DNA of 64,000 nucleotides from Merluccius polli. Lineage: Eukaryota > Chordata > Actinopteri > Gadiformes > Merlucciidae. Of the stretch, positions 43,513-55,191 are shown one piece after another. The stretch is from contig JAOPHQ010006326.1 in NCBI GenBank assembly GCA_030340625.1, forward strand, positions 1 to 64,000. Reading direction: 5' to 3'. The position numbers and the translations under genes were made by a program. The notes below the pieces were generated by a model that did not search any database, had not been told where the DNA came from, and saw nothing but the letters and a program-made list of their open reading frames with translations. Numbering within the stretch: position 1 is the stretch's first letter; each line of letters opens with the position of its first letter.

Positions 43513-46294
43513 ATAAATAAATATATTTGTTACCGGACATAACGTGACCTAACAGTTACTCAAATACGGAGAGACAGTGAATTACTTATTTTATATTTTA
43601 CGCTAACAGATTACAGCTTTACAACAATTAGGCTACAGCTAAGCTACTTAATGGATAACATTGAAGCATTACAGTAACAAATGACATCTAACTTCTCTTT
43701 CTCTTTCTTCTCATCATCAATATCATAATACTTTGAAATTACTTGTTGTATATGTTGGGAAATTCACTTTTTTGTTTAATTTGATGCCAAGTTCAATTGT
43801 AATTGAAAGATTATTTTCTTATAGGCCTATGTTAATTGTTTTATTTTGGATCACTTGGTGTAAAACCATGACACAACTGAAAATTAAATTAAAAAGCTTT
43901 TGTGATTGTGTAATAAAATGTATTATACAGTATATCTTGTAAACGGATAAGGCAACATGGACGACCAATCGATAAATAAAGTTGAGTGAAACTGTTTCTA
44001 TTATTCCCACAGATATATTTATTATTTAACCCCACACATTCACACACAAACATACACGTACCTCTTAGTATTTAAACTTGTGATTAATCGTGATAAATCA
44101 CTGCCCTAGTAATTAATCAGTAATTAAATGCTTTCTTTCAGTTAAATAGATCAATAAAACTAATAAATGATAGGTAATAACCTGATATAAAATAGGGAGG
44201 GGGGATAGTTTGGCACCAGGGGCTGCAACAAATATCTTTGGCACTGACTGAATCACTTGTTTAAGGTGTTTCCCCTGATGGTCATTGTGTCAGTCTCTGT
44301 GGGCTACTGACCATAGTAGACGTCAGTAACCCATCAGTCAGTCTCTATAAGTTACTGACCATAGTAGACGTCAGTAACCCGTCAGTCAGTCTCTATAAGT
44401 TACTGACCATAGTAGACGTCAGTAACCCATCAGTCAGTCTCTATAAGTTACTGACCATAGTAGACGTCAGTAACCCATCAGTCAGTCTCTATAAGTTACT
44501 GACCATAGTAGACGTCAGTAACCCGTCAGTCAGTCTCTATAAGTTACTGACCATAGTAGACGTCAGTAACCCGTCAGTCAGTCTCTATAAGTTACTGACC
44601 ATAGTAGACGTCAGTAACCCATCAGTCAGTCTCTATAAGTTACTGACCATAGTAGACATCAGTAACCCATCAGTCAGTCTCTATAAGTTACTGACCATAG
44701 TAGACGTCAGTAACCCGTCAGTCAGTCTCTATAAGTTACTGACCATAGTAGACGTCAGTAACCCGTCAGTCAGTCTCTATAAGTTACTGACCATAGTAGA
44801 CGTCAGTAACCCGTCAGTCAGTCTCTATAAGTTACTGACCATAGTAGACGTCAGTAACCCGTCAGTCAGTCTCTATAAGTTACTGACCATAGTAGACGTC
44901 AGTAACCCGTCAGTCAGTCTCTATAAGTTACTGACCATAGTAGACGTCAGTAACCCGTCAGTCAGTCTCTATGAGTTACTGACCACAGTAGACGTCAGTA
45001 ACCCGTCAGTCAGTCTCTATGAGTTACTGACCACAGTAGACGTCAGTAACCCGTCAGTCAGTCTCTATGAGTTACTGACCACAGTAGACGTCAGTAACCC
45101 GTCAGTCAGTCTCTATACGTTACTGACCACAGTAGACGTCAGTAACCCGTCAGTCAGTCTCTATACGTTACTGACCACAGTAGACGTCAGTAACCCGTCA
45201 GTCAGTCTCTATAAGTTACTGACCATAGTAGACGTCAGTAACCCGTCAGTCAGTCTCTATAAGTTACTGACCATAGTAGACGTCAGTAACCCGTCAGTCA
45301 GTCTCTATAAGTTACTGACCATAGTAGACGTCAGTAACCCGTCAGTCAGTCTCTATAAGTTACTGACCATAGTAGACGTCAGTAACCCGTCAGTCAGTCT
45401 CTATAAGTTACTGACCATAGTAGACGTCAGTAACCCGTCAGTCAGTCTCTATAAGTTACTGACCATAGTAGACGTCAGTAACCCGTCAGTCAGTCTCTAT
45501 AAGTTACTGACCATAGTAGACGTCAGTAACCCGTCAGTCAGTCTCTATAAGTTACTGACCATAGTAGACGTCAGTAACCCGTCAGTCAGTCTCTATAAGT
45601 TACTGACCATAGTAGACGTCAGTAACCCGTCAGTCAGTCTCTATAAGTTACTGACCATAGTAGACGTCAGTAACCCGTCAGTCAGTCTCTATAAGTTACT
45701 GACCATAGTAGACGTCAGTAACCCATCAGTCAGTCTCTATAAGTTACTGACCATAGTAGACGTCAGTAACCCATCAGTCAGTCTCTATACGTTACTGACC
45801 ATAGTAGACGTCAGTAACCCATCAGTCAGTCTATAAGTTACTGACCATAGTAGACGTCAGTAACCCGTCAGTCAGTCTCTATAAGTTACTGACCATAGTA
45901 GACGTCAGTAACCCGTCAGTCAGTCTCTATAAGTTACTGACCATAGTAGACGTCAGTAACCCGTCAGTCAGTCTCTATAAGTTACTGACCATAGTAGACG
46001 TCAGTAACCCGTCAGTCAGTCTCTATAAGTTACTGACCATAGTAGACGTCAGTAACCCGTCAGTCAGTCTCTATAAGTTACTGACCATAGTAGACGTCAG
46101 TAACCCGTCAGTCAGTCTCTATAAGTTACTGACCATAGTAGACGTCAGTAACCCGTCAGTCAGTCTCTATACGTTACTGACCATAGTAGACGTCAGTAAC
46201 CCATCAGTCAGTCTCTATACGTTACTGACCATAGTAGACGTCAGTAACCCGTCAGTCAGTCTATAAGTTACTGACCATAGAGGTCAGTAACCCG
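43513..46294. repeat. Composite higher-order repeat, copy 4 (segment A and satellite only)
   Basis: Segment A (43513-44289) and the longest satellite array (44290-46294, about 42 units). The usual spacer, Gypsy and hAT parts are absent. The array stops at CAGTAACCCG, where an endogenous retrovirus LTR appears to begin. Confidence 0.92.
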
Positions 46295-49185
46295 TGTAGG
46301 CCTACTGTTGCCAATGTAAGCCAAGGGCCGTCCAGAAGGTGCTAAATGCTCATTTGCATATATGTGATGTCATATGATCATTTGCATATTGACCGCTGAG
46401 ATGAGCCCTGGTCAGTCAGGTTCAGATATCCTCTACTAGGCCTTCAACTTGTTGATGCAGAGGATACTGCAGAGCCGAATCCCAAACCAGTCCCTACCCA
46501 CTACCGCTTCACTACCCAGTGTCACTCCAAACCAAGTTACACTGGCAGCTGGAGCCAGAATAACAAAGTCACAGTGAACATTGTTTATAGGCGCTCCCCC
46601 CTCCCCTCGCAGAGATTCTTGCACGTACACAGACGTACCAAAATGCCCAGGGGAGTAGCTAGATAAGACGCTACTCTCTTGGGAGGTGCCATGTTAATCA
46701 GTGCGCTTGGTGACGTCACGCGGCCCAAACCTCGCACATGAAAGGTGGGGGAGGCCCGGTCAAATGGGCACTGCGACTCAGCCTCACCACGAAAGGCGGG
46801 GGAAGCCAATTAAATATGCCCTGCTATCTAACTTCAACTAGCTGAACTTGCCCTTTTTGACGATAAAGTATCCATAGCCCGCTCGTGGAGCTATGCCCCT
46901 TTGCTGAACTCGTCTTTTAAACGATAAAGTATCCATGTTCGTGATGTCATCCCCCTTGGCTGAACCTGTCCTTTAATCTATAAGATATCCACGGACCCAG
47001 TGTTTCCCACAGGATTTTGTGAGACTATGGTGGGTGGATCTCGGACCCTCTAGGGGGGTCCGGGGGCATGCTCCCCCGTAAGATTTTTTTTTACATTTTA
47101 AAGTTAAATGCATCAATCTGGTGCACTTTGAAAGCAAAATTAAGAGGCTAGATATATGAAGACCTGTGTGCTCTTGTGAACAATTTAATCATAAACACAT
47201 TGGTTGTATAGATACGAATGGTGAAAACACAAAATCAACTAGAGCATACATCTGAGCCATCAAAGAAATTAAGCAAACGTGGTTAACTGTATTGAACTAG
47301 TTTATTTTTTAGAAAAGCCAAGATATATGCCCTGATCAACATAATTGTCAAGCGGGATCCAGGGGTATGCTCCCCTGGAAGACAATTTGGATTAGGTTCT
47401 GCTGAATTTTGTGGAAATAAATTGACAATATTCAGGCATGAGATGAACAAACCAAATATAAGCCTATATTACAGTAGCATCTTTGTGTAGAGCAGCAGAG
47501 CTCTTGGGACCCTGGGCCTGGTCAGTAATCCATCCCTGCTAATACATTTCATCATGTAAATATGAGCACTCCTTCCAGGTGATGTGACCTATTGGCTCAA
47601 AATCAGTGCAGGATCATACTTGTTTTGTGAGACACAACTCTTACTTTCTTTTTGTTTCTTCTTTTTTTTTTAAATCAAATCTTAACATTCTTCATATTTT
47701 TTTAAATAAACGTTTAATACATTTAATACCCACGTTTTATTTTGAAAACCGGAACTTTCCACACGCTGCAGTAAGCTAGCGCTGACTTTCCCAGTTGTCT
47801 CAAAGTATTTGCAATAAAGTGGGCAATAAGGGCGCACTTGAAAATGTTGGAGCGGCTGTTTGACCACGCGAAACCGAGAGACGGCTGGCTGGACCGCAGT
47901 CCGGTGCGTGTGGATGTGCGGCGCTCCTCCGGCGGAGCGGTTCATGTTAATAGCGGAGTCCGGGAGGGTTCACCTTCACGGCGGAGTTACGAGGGATGTG
48001 CGACTATCGTCTTAAACAATACTAAAGTGTTTTTTAAAGTTAGAAAGGTATTAGACGTTCAACCGATATTCACGCTCCGAATTACAGAGATCAGACACAG
48101 GGATCACCGGTATGAGTCCCGTGTGTCTAGCGGTGTCTACCTGCCCAGGTGTCTACCTGCCCAGGTGTAGGCCTATTGGTCAGTAGTTCTGCAGCGATGA
48201 GTTAAATCAGGGCCTGTTGCGACCACGGATGTATTCGGTTTGCGATGCTCATGCCTTTTTATTTTAATGTTTTAGGCCTACTTTTCGCTCGACTAATGAA
48301 AACGTATTCGACTAAGCCTCCGTCGATCGACTAAGCCGACTATTAGGGGCAGCCCTAGTTAACTTACAGCACTTATATGGACCATTAGTTATATTTTCAA
48401 TTTATTTACAGAGCAATCCCTGCAAAGTTTTTAGGTAATAACTATAGAAGAGAGGGGCGTGGCATCACGATGGAGTCAGCCTTTACGATGCACGATGTCA
48501 GACCACGCGAACGCGAACCTGATTTTTTTTTTTCACAGACACGTCGGTACGCCGGAATTCCGGCGTGGTGGCGGAACGCTATCAGCCCTGCGTTAGTTAC
48601 AAGGCTCGCGAATCGCGGGGCACTCGTCCGCGACGCCTTGTAAACGTTAAGTTAACTTACGTTGTCAGAGTGTTTGAACTAGTGGATACTGTAAAGTTTG
48701 TTAACGTTACTTACCTCAAACGATGTGGTGCCCTGACGTCTCGGATGCTGTCAGGTAACGCTATTCCAGTGCGCGCGCGTGTGTATGTATGAGTGTGCGC
48801 GCGCCGCGTTCAGCGGGGAGGGGAGGGGCGGAGCCGGCTGACTGGGAGTGAGAGATGCTTAAGCAGCGGCGCGAAACACAAGTTACAGATCTTAATTGTT
48901 ATTATGTAATTTTTTTCGGTTCATTCTGAGACTGTGGCGGGACAAATTAGACCATGGCGGGCCGCCACAGTCTAAGTAATTAATGGGAAACACTGACGGA
49001 CCAGAGACTCAGGGCTCACAATCAGCAGAACTTCTCAGGAGGCGAAGCTCTTTGTGACACCAGCGCTGTATTCGTATTTATACCCGTTGACTTTTGCTTA
49101 AGTTGATTAAGGATAAATCTCCTCAGTTTAATTCAGTTTGTTTGCCGTTGTAGCTTAGAATAGGCCCGAGTTTTTTCTCCCAACA
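46295..49185 (+). repeat. Retroviral 5' LTR, interrupted by a hAT-like element
   Basis: Proposed start TGTAGGCCTACTG after the satellite, end CTCCCAACA three bases before the primer site. Without the insertion (46998-48995 plus a 7-bp duplication) it is about 890 bp. CGATAAAGTATCCAT is repeated (about 46861 and 46921) in the U3-like part, and GTATTTATACCC (about 49073) could be a TATA box. The left border is less certain than the right. Confidence 0.6.
46998..48995. mobile_element. hAT-like element with CAGTGTTTCCCA ends, 2 kb
   Basis: Perfect 11-12-bp inverted ends (CAGTGTTTCCC...GGGAAACACTG), flanked by ACGGACC at 46991-46997 and 48996-49002. No transposase. It carries a nested repeat shared with 17770-18115 and another fragment ending GGGGCAGCCCTAG (about 48357). 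Confidence 0.82.
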
Positions 49186-49188
49186 GAT

Positions 49189-49206
49189 TGGTGACCCCGA
49201 CGTGAT
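49189..49206 (+). promoter_or_regulatory. Primer-binding site, tRNA-Trp type
   Basis: TGGTGACCCCGACGTGAT. This is the same 18 bases used by avian leukosis/sarcoma viruses, complementary to the 3' end of tRNA-Trp. It lies 3 bp after the LTR end. Confidence 0.88.
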
Positions 49207-50399
49207 TCTCAACAGACCGGGAGAACCGACCCAACGGCGGGCGCCTGCGCCGGTGACACCACCAACCTGAGTCCACTGTCCCTGGTACCACGACTAAAAG
49301 GTAAGCAGAACCTGTTGACAGAATTGTTCAAATCTGTGTAGTGGCTCTTGAAACATAGTGGGACAGTGGTCCAGGTAATGGTAAGCCGTGCATAAATTGT
49401 ACTGTTAAAAATACTGTGGCGACCACTGCCATGGACACCTATGGGGGTCCTGTGTAAGGGGTTCTGGGGGATGCACCTCGGGTAGGGGTTTGGACCATGA
49501 ATGAGGGTGCTAGTTGTGTTTGTCAGGTGTGCCGTGTTTCTGGGTGAGTGGGGGTGTCTAAATAAAGGTAACTCCCGGGGTCGTGCGGTGTATGGGGCAC
49601 AGGAGTTGTGTGAACATGTAAACCTGGGCTCCTGTCTCACTCCTTCCGTACCATTCGCCACAATACTGTTAAAAAAATAATACCTTCTGATACAAATTGT
49701 CATACCCTGTCTACGGCTATATACGTATTGTGTATTCGGTAGCGTGTTGGAGACACCCTGACCGAGAGGGCCCGGGACCCTTGTGCGATAAGCGGGCCAT
49801 AAAAAAAGGCGCCGCACATCGCGGAGTCTGCAGACTCACGGAAACTGATAGTGTGTCTAGATAGCGTATCTAGGATACACTGATCAGCAGGTTCCGAGGA
49901 CCTGACGGTTCTGAGAACCTGCGTACCTCGATAACGTACATATTCATGTACTCTGCGGAGAAGGATACGATGGTTGGCGCCTTTAAGGGGACCGCGTTCG
50001 AGGACATCGGTAGCTACTCATAAATGTACCCGACCGACACGTTGCTCATAGCCATAGGTGGTACCACGTGCATTACTCTGTCACTCTGTGTATTGCATGC
50101 ATGTGTGTGTGTATGTGCATGCCTGTGTGTGTGTATGTGCATGCCTGTGTGTGCGTAAGTGTGTTGGTTATAACTGCCGTACGGCGTTAGTGATATATAT
50201 TCGCTGTGTGGAGAATATAGTAGCTGATTGCTGTGTTGGTTATAACTGCTGTGCTGTGGTTGAGAATAGACGGCCACCGAGCCATAGGATAGAACGGTTA
50301 AGCCAGTGTAGGAATAGAAGAAAGGATCAGGAAAGTTGCTAAGATGTGCGATCGGAAGATCGGTAAGATGGAGAGAGAAGTCTAGATGCGGAAAGTTGA
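49207..50399 (+). other. Retroviral leader region
   Basis: Contains a splice-donor-like AAAAGGTAAGC near 49300. No open coding region on the sense strand. A (TG)n-rich stretch lies at about 50100-50160. Confidence 0.5.
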
Positions 50400-50725
50400 T
50401 GTAATCCTGGCCGCGAGCACCGAAGCGGGTGCTGGGCCGGAGGGAAAGAGACCGGCCTAGCCGAAGCTCACCTCCGCAACCTGGAGGCTGAGGTAACTAG
50501 AGAGACAGCTAGGGCAGCCCGCCGTACCCTGCCCCCGACCCTGACCACGGCCGTGACTGAAGACCAACGACCCGCAACGCCACCCCCGACCCTACCTCCC
50601 CGACTGCCCCTCCCGTGACCCCTACCTCAACCCCGACTCCGACTGCCAACCCCGGCCTCCCGGCGACAAAAGAGCAGAGGGCTTTACTCCCCTACCCCTC
50701 CCCTTACCAACGACTGGAATGTGCT
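50400..50725 (+). pseudogene. Retroviral gag N-terminal remnant
   Basis: One frame reads LRNLEAEVTRETARAARR, a coiled-coil-like stretch, followed by Pro/Thr-rich sequence to a stop near 50620. The proline-rich reading (PTSTPTPTANPGLP) goes on in another frame to about 50720. This composition is like the matrix-p12 region of gamma/epsilon gag, but the similarity is by composition only. Confidence 0.45.
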
Positions 50726-51317
50726 CAAATAAATTGTATTAAGAATAGTGTTTGTGTATCTAGGAGTCAGGTAATAGGGTCGAGCAGAGTGGCTTGGGAA
50801 GCCTGTAGAGAGCAGGGGTTAGAAAGAAGGAGAGGAGAAAAGTGAAAAGGTGGGAGGGGAGCAAAGCAGCTTATTCACTTGGAGGAGACAAAGAAAAAAG
50901 TTGAATAAACAGCAGTTATAGATATTAATAAGTTGCGTGAGTGTGCTAAATATGCGTGAATGAAGTTACTTATTAGTGATTGCGCTCTAAATATTATTAA
51001 TGATAAGTAGTTTAATTACAGGAGTGACGACTCCTTATGTAAATATTGTAAAAAGCAGTTTTATTATTTCTTAAAGTTGTGAAACTATTTAGATTAAACA
51101 ACCGCTGCTGTAGAAAGACTCGCAGAGGCGATGCAAATGATTCTCTATCCAGGGGACCACCAGGTTTCCCCCTCTGATTCAGAAGGGCGTTGGCCACTCC
51201 CGGAGCTACATGGGGGGAGAAGGCAGAATGAGGTCAAGTGCAATAACTCTGTTTATTGGTGGTCATTACTTGATCATGAATTTTAAATTCATAAATAACC
51301 CTATGTTGACAAACCTG
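50726..51317. other. Unassigned interval inside the retrovirus
   Basis: AG-rich, then AT-rich DNA. No recognised domain or repeat. Some of it may be decayed gag. Confidence 0.45.
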
Positions 51318-52795
51318 ACCATGGCTACCATGGCTACCTGCCTTGCACTGCTGGTTTCTTTGGAAGCTAAGCGGGGGCTGGTCTGGTCCATCCCTGGATG
51401 GGAGACCAGTTGGTGCTGGCAGTGGTGTTGGAGGGCCAGTAGGGGGCGCTCATCCCTCTGTAGATCCCCAATGCCCCGGGATGGAGACGGGGACTCCGTC
51501 CCGTCTAGAGCACCGTCTTTCAGATGAGACGTTAAACCTGAGGTCCTCATCACTAGAGTAGGGTGCTAACCCCGGTGTCTCCATCACTAGAGTAGGGGTG
51601 CTAACCCCGGTGTCTCCATCACTAGAGTAGGGTGCTAACCCCGGTGTCTCCATCACTAGAGTAGGGGTGCTAACCCCGGTGTCTCCATCACTAGAGTAGG
51701 GTGCTAACCCCGGTGTCTCCATCACTAGAGTAGGGTGCTAACCCCGGTGTCTCCATCACTAGAGTAGGGTGCTAACCCCGGTGTCTCCATCACTAGAGTA
51801 GGGTGCTAACCCCGGTGTCTCCATCACTAGAGTAGGGGTGCTAACCCCGGTGTCTCCATCACTAGAGTAGGGTGCTAACCCCGGTGTCTCCATCACTAGA
51901 GTAGGGGTGCTAACCCCGGTGTCTCCATCACAAGAGTAGGGGTGCTAACCCCGGTGTCTCCATCACTAGAGTAGGGTGCTAACCCCGGTGTCTCCATCAC
52001 TAGAGTAGGGTGCTAACCCCGGTGTCTCCATCACTAGAGTAGGGTGCTAACCCCGGTGTCTCCATCACTAGAGTAGGGTGCTAACCCCGGTGTCTCCATC
52101 ACTAGAGTAGGGTGCTAACCCCGGTGTCTCCATCACTAGAGTAGGGGTGCTAACCCCGGTGTCTCCATCACTAGAGTAGGGTGCTAACCCCGGTGTCTCC
52201 ATCACTAGAGTAGGGTGCTAACCCCGGTGTCTCCATCACTAGAGTAGGGTGCTAACCCCGGTGTCTCCATCACTAGAGTAGGGTGCTAACCCCGGTGTCT
52301 CCATCACTAGAGTAGGGTGCTAACCCCGGTGTCTCCATCACTAGAGTAGGGTGCTAACCCCGGTGTCTCCATCACTAGAGTAGGGTGCTAACCCCGGTGT
52401 CTCCATCACTAGAGTAGGGTGCTAACCCCGGTGTCTCCATCACTAGAGTAGGGGTGCTAACCCCGGTGTCTCCATCACTAGAGTAGGGTGCTAACCCCGG
52501 TGTCTCCATCACTAGAGTAGGGTGCTAACCCCGGTCTCCTGGCTCTTGTACCAACATGGCCACCTAATCATCCCCTGGTCTCTAATTGGTCAGTTTCATT
52601 CCTCTCCGCTGTGCCAGTGTGTGGTGAGCGTTCTGGCGCATACTGGCTGCCTGCATCACCCAAGTGGTGCTACACTCTGGTAGCGGATGAGGTGTCATAT
52701 CTCCCCCACACACACACACTATGTAAGCGCTTTGAGTGACCTCCAATAAAAAGCACTATATAAATCCAATCAATTATTATTATTATTATTAGATG
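51318..52795 (+). mobile_element. 5S-rRNA-derived SINE with internal minisatellite
   Basis: The head contains 5S-like promoter boxes: GGAAGCTAAGCGGGG (51362-51376) and GGATGGGAGACCAG (51396-51409). The body has the fish SINE motif GATGAGACGTTAAACC. The 3' end is L2-like (GTAAGCGCTTTGAGTG ... AAAAAGCACTATATAAATCC) with an (ATT)n tail. The normal body is expanded by a tandem array at 51548-52535. No clear target duplication was found. Confidence 0.82.
51548..52535 (+). repeat. 34/35-bp minisatellite inside the SINE (about 29 units)
   Basis: Unit begins CATCACTAGAGTAGGG(G)TGC and ends TAACCCCGGTGTCTC. Length variants differ by one G (34 or 35 bp), and one unit has CACAAGAG. The motif AGAGTAGGG...TAACCCCGGTGTC is part of the usual SINE body, so the array grew from within it. 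Confidence 0.95.
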
Positions 52796-54129
52796 CTATT
52801 ACTGTGATTAAAGATGTTCTTATGTTACAAATGATTGTTTACTTTTAAATTTCGTCTTGATATTAATGTGAAGCAAATTTGCTTGAAAAGACATTGAATC
52901 TCTGTTTTGTTTATTCTTTTCCTTTATCTACATTTGTACGAGAATGATGATAATAATAATGATAATACATTTGTTTGAAGGTGTCTTTCGAGACACAGGT
53001 TCGCCTTACAGTGCAAAGTGGTAAAGGGACAACCAGCTCAGTATGTCCAGGGGGATAACAGACGTAGAGGGGTTAGAATAAAACATAAATAAAGAAAGCG
53101 CTGTGATCATTAAAACATTTAAGGATCTGTTGGGACATAGAAAGTGCACATGTAGAGATCAACTATATATTAGTGTCTGTTATTTGTTTCTGTGTTTTCT
53201 GTTGATTTGTTTTCTTTGAGTATTTGTTTTATAAATGTGTGTAAAAGTGTTTTAGTGTTTTGTGGGACAATTAACAGCTCAGTTAAGTTGGGTACTATTC
53301 ATTTAGAAGTTATCTCCTCTACCGCTCGTCCACAGAAGTCCAGGGGTCAACCAGCGCTGGGGACTCTTACAGTTCAGGGAAATTCCCCCTCACCAAACTG
53401 AGGAAGGGACCCGCCCTAAAAGGACGCTGCGGTAGTTATTACTATGTAAAAACCTGATACGCAGTGTTGCGTGTTTAACAATTAAACAAGTCCATCAGTG
53501 ATTGCTTAGTTTAGTTAAAAGAAAGTTTGTTCTGGGTTGCCAGAGTGGGGGAGTGCCAGAGTGGGGGAGTGGACTGCGTGGTATAAGTCCCGCCACTGTT
53601 GTCATGGCGAGCCATATCTTGCTTTCCATGTGTTTTGTTGAAATAGATTTCATTTTGTTTTTATTTTTGTTTTAGTTTTTGTGTTTTATTTGTTAAATTG
53701 TCGAATTGCTTTGGTCAGACAAATGTTGTCTGGACATGCCAACAAAAGTGTCTGTGATGTGAATGGAGTTAAAGCAGGTGGAGACAACAACTCCCCTACT
53801 GCTAGAAACCTGCACTGCATGTTGTAGTCCAGGAAGTTTCTGCACACATGCTTCCGTGTGTGTGTGGGTTTGATAGTTGTTACCCCCAGTGGCCAACTTG
53901 CAAATAATTATACAGCTTGTGGGAATGAGCTACTGCTAACACAATGGAGTTTAAGAACAATCACCATATTGTACCATTTTTATGTAATTACTCCTATTTA
54001 TGTGACTAGTTACCTTTGAATGATAGTTACAAGGAATGGTGGAAAGAGTAGATGGGACATTCAAGAAATTAACAACATTTCTGAGAAACAGAGTTCCAGA
54101 GCCGAAGGACAAACCACCAAGGGTCTAGG
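52796..54129. other. Unassigned interval with repeat fragments
   Basis: At 52940-53060 an ATAATACATTTGTTTGAAGG...CGCCTTACAG fragment resembles the one at 60285-60345. A GCCAGAGTGGGGGAGT duplication is at about 53538-53571. No gene recognised; no retroviral RT is seen. Confidence 0.45.
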
Positions 54130-55191
54130 ACGACAATTGAAGCCATCTCACCTGACTGGTTTCATCCCGAGATGGAAGCCATAGTACGACAACACGTCCA
54201 CGACTGCCAGACCTGCCAAGCCCACAACCCCCGACAAAGCCAAAAGCCACCACAAGGCCACTTCCCCGTTCCCCCACTCCCGTTCCAAGAACTGTGCATA
54301 GACTATACCGACATGGGCAAAGACAACCAAGTGAGAGGGTATCGCTATCTGTTAGTCATAATAGACCGATTCTCTAGATGGGTAGAAGCTTTCCCCGCCA
54401 AACACAAAGACGCCCAAACTGTTGTGAAACACCTGCTAAACGACATTATACCTAGATGGGGCTTCCCTAAGACCATAGCCTCAGACAACGGTAGCCATTT
54501 TGCGAACAAACTACTAGATGAGGTAGAACGCGCCCTAGGACTTGATCACAGATTCGGGTCGGTCAACCATCCACAGAGCCAAGGGATAGTTGAACGAGCT
54601 AACAGATCTATCAAGGGGGCAATAGCTAAAGTGATAGCTGCTGAACAGTCGCCTGACACAATCGTCCTGTCAGCGGAGGTTGGTAGACTAACTAACGGAA
54701 AGAAAATGAGCTGGTTACAAGCTCTACCCCTAGCCCTGATGAGTGTTAGGTCCCAACCCAGTTCGCGCACAGGCCTCAGTCCCTATGAGTTAGTGACCGG
54801 TAGGCCGATGTCTGGTCCTCACACTCCGCCTGTAGGGCCCATGCCAGATCACCTAGACGAAGTCCTGTTGGAATACGTCCAGGCCCTAACCCTTGCCTCT
54901 CGAGCTTTGTTCACTCAGGTTACCCAGCCGGCTCCCCTGACCCTACCTGGTGACTACCTATACGTCAAGGTCCACAAGAGGAAGTCACTCGGACCAAGGT
55001 GGAAAGGCCCATATAAGGTACTTTTGGCTACCCCCTTCTCTGTCTCCCTACTAGGCAAGGGCGGAGCAGAGTGGTACCACCTGACACACACCAGAAAGGC
55101 AGATGGCCCCACCTCAAGAACCTACGACCAGGTTCACAAGGACCTGCTTGCTATCGAGCATGGGGGATCCACCAAACAACTGGCGGCATAG
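54130..55191 (+). pseudogene. Retroviral integrase (pol 3' end)
   Basis: Open from about 54130, first Met at 54172 (339 residues from there). The zinc-finger end is HVHDCQTCQAHN. The core has D44 (CIDYTDMG), D105 (IASDNGSHF) and E141 (QSQGIVERANRS), giving the D,D-35-E spacing. The C-terminal GPY/F module GPRWKGPYKVLLATP is followed by WYHLTHTRKA, as in gamma/epsilon retroviruses. Integrase inserts viral cDNA. The domain itself is intact, but the pol upstream is missing. It overlaps the env frame by about 30-90 bases, as is usual for this group. Confidence 0.88.

Noticed and set aside
49209..49817. Minus-strand open frame of about 200 codons in the retroviral leader
   Set aside because: No domain, and it runs antisense through the leader and a primer-site flank. 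Composition explains it.
51362..51409. Functional 5S rRNA gene
   Set aside because: Only promoter-box similarity is present, and the sequence continues into a SINE body with an L2-like tail.
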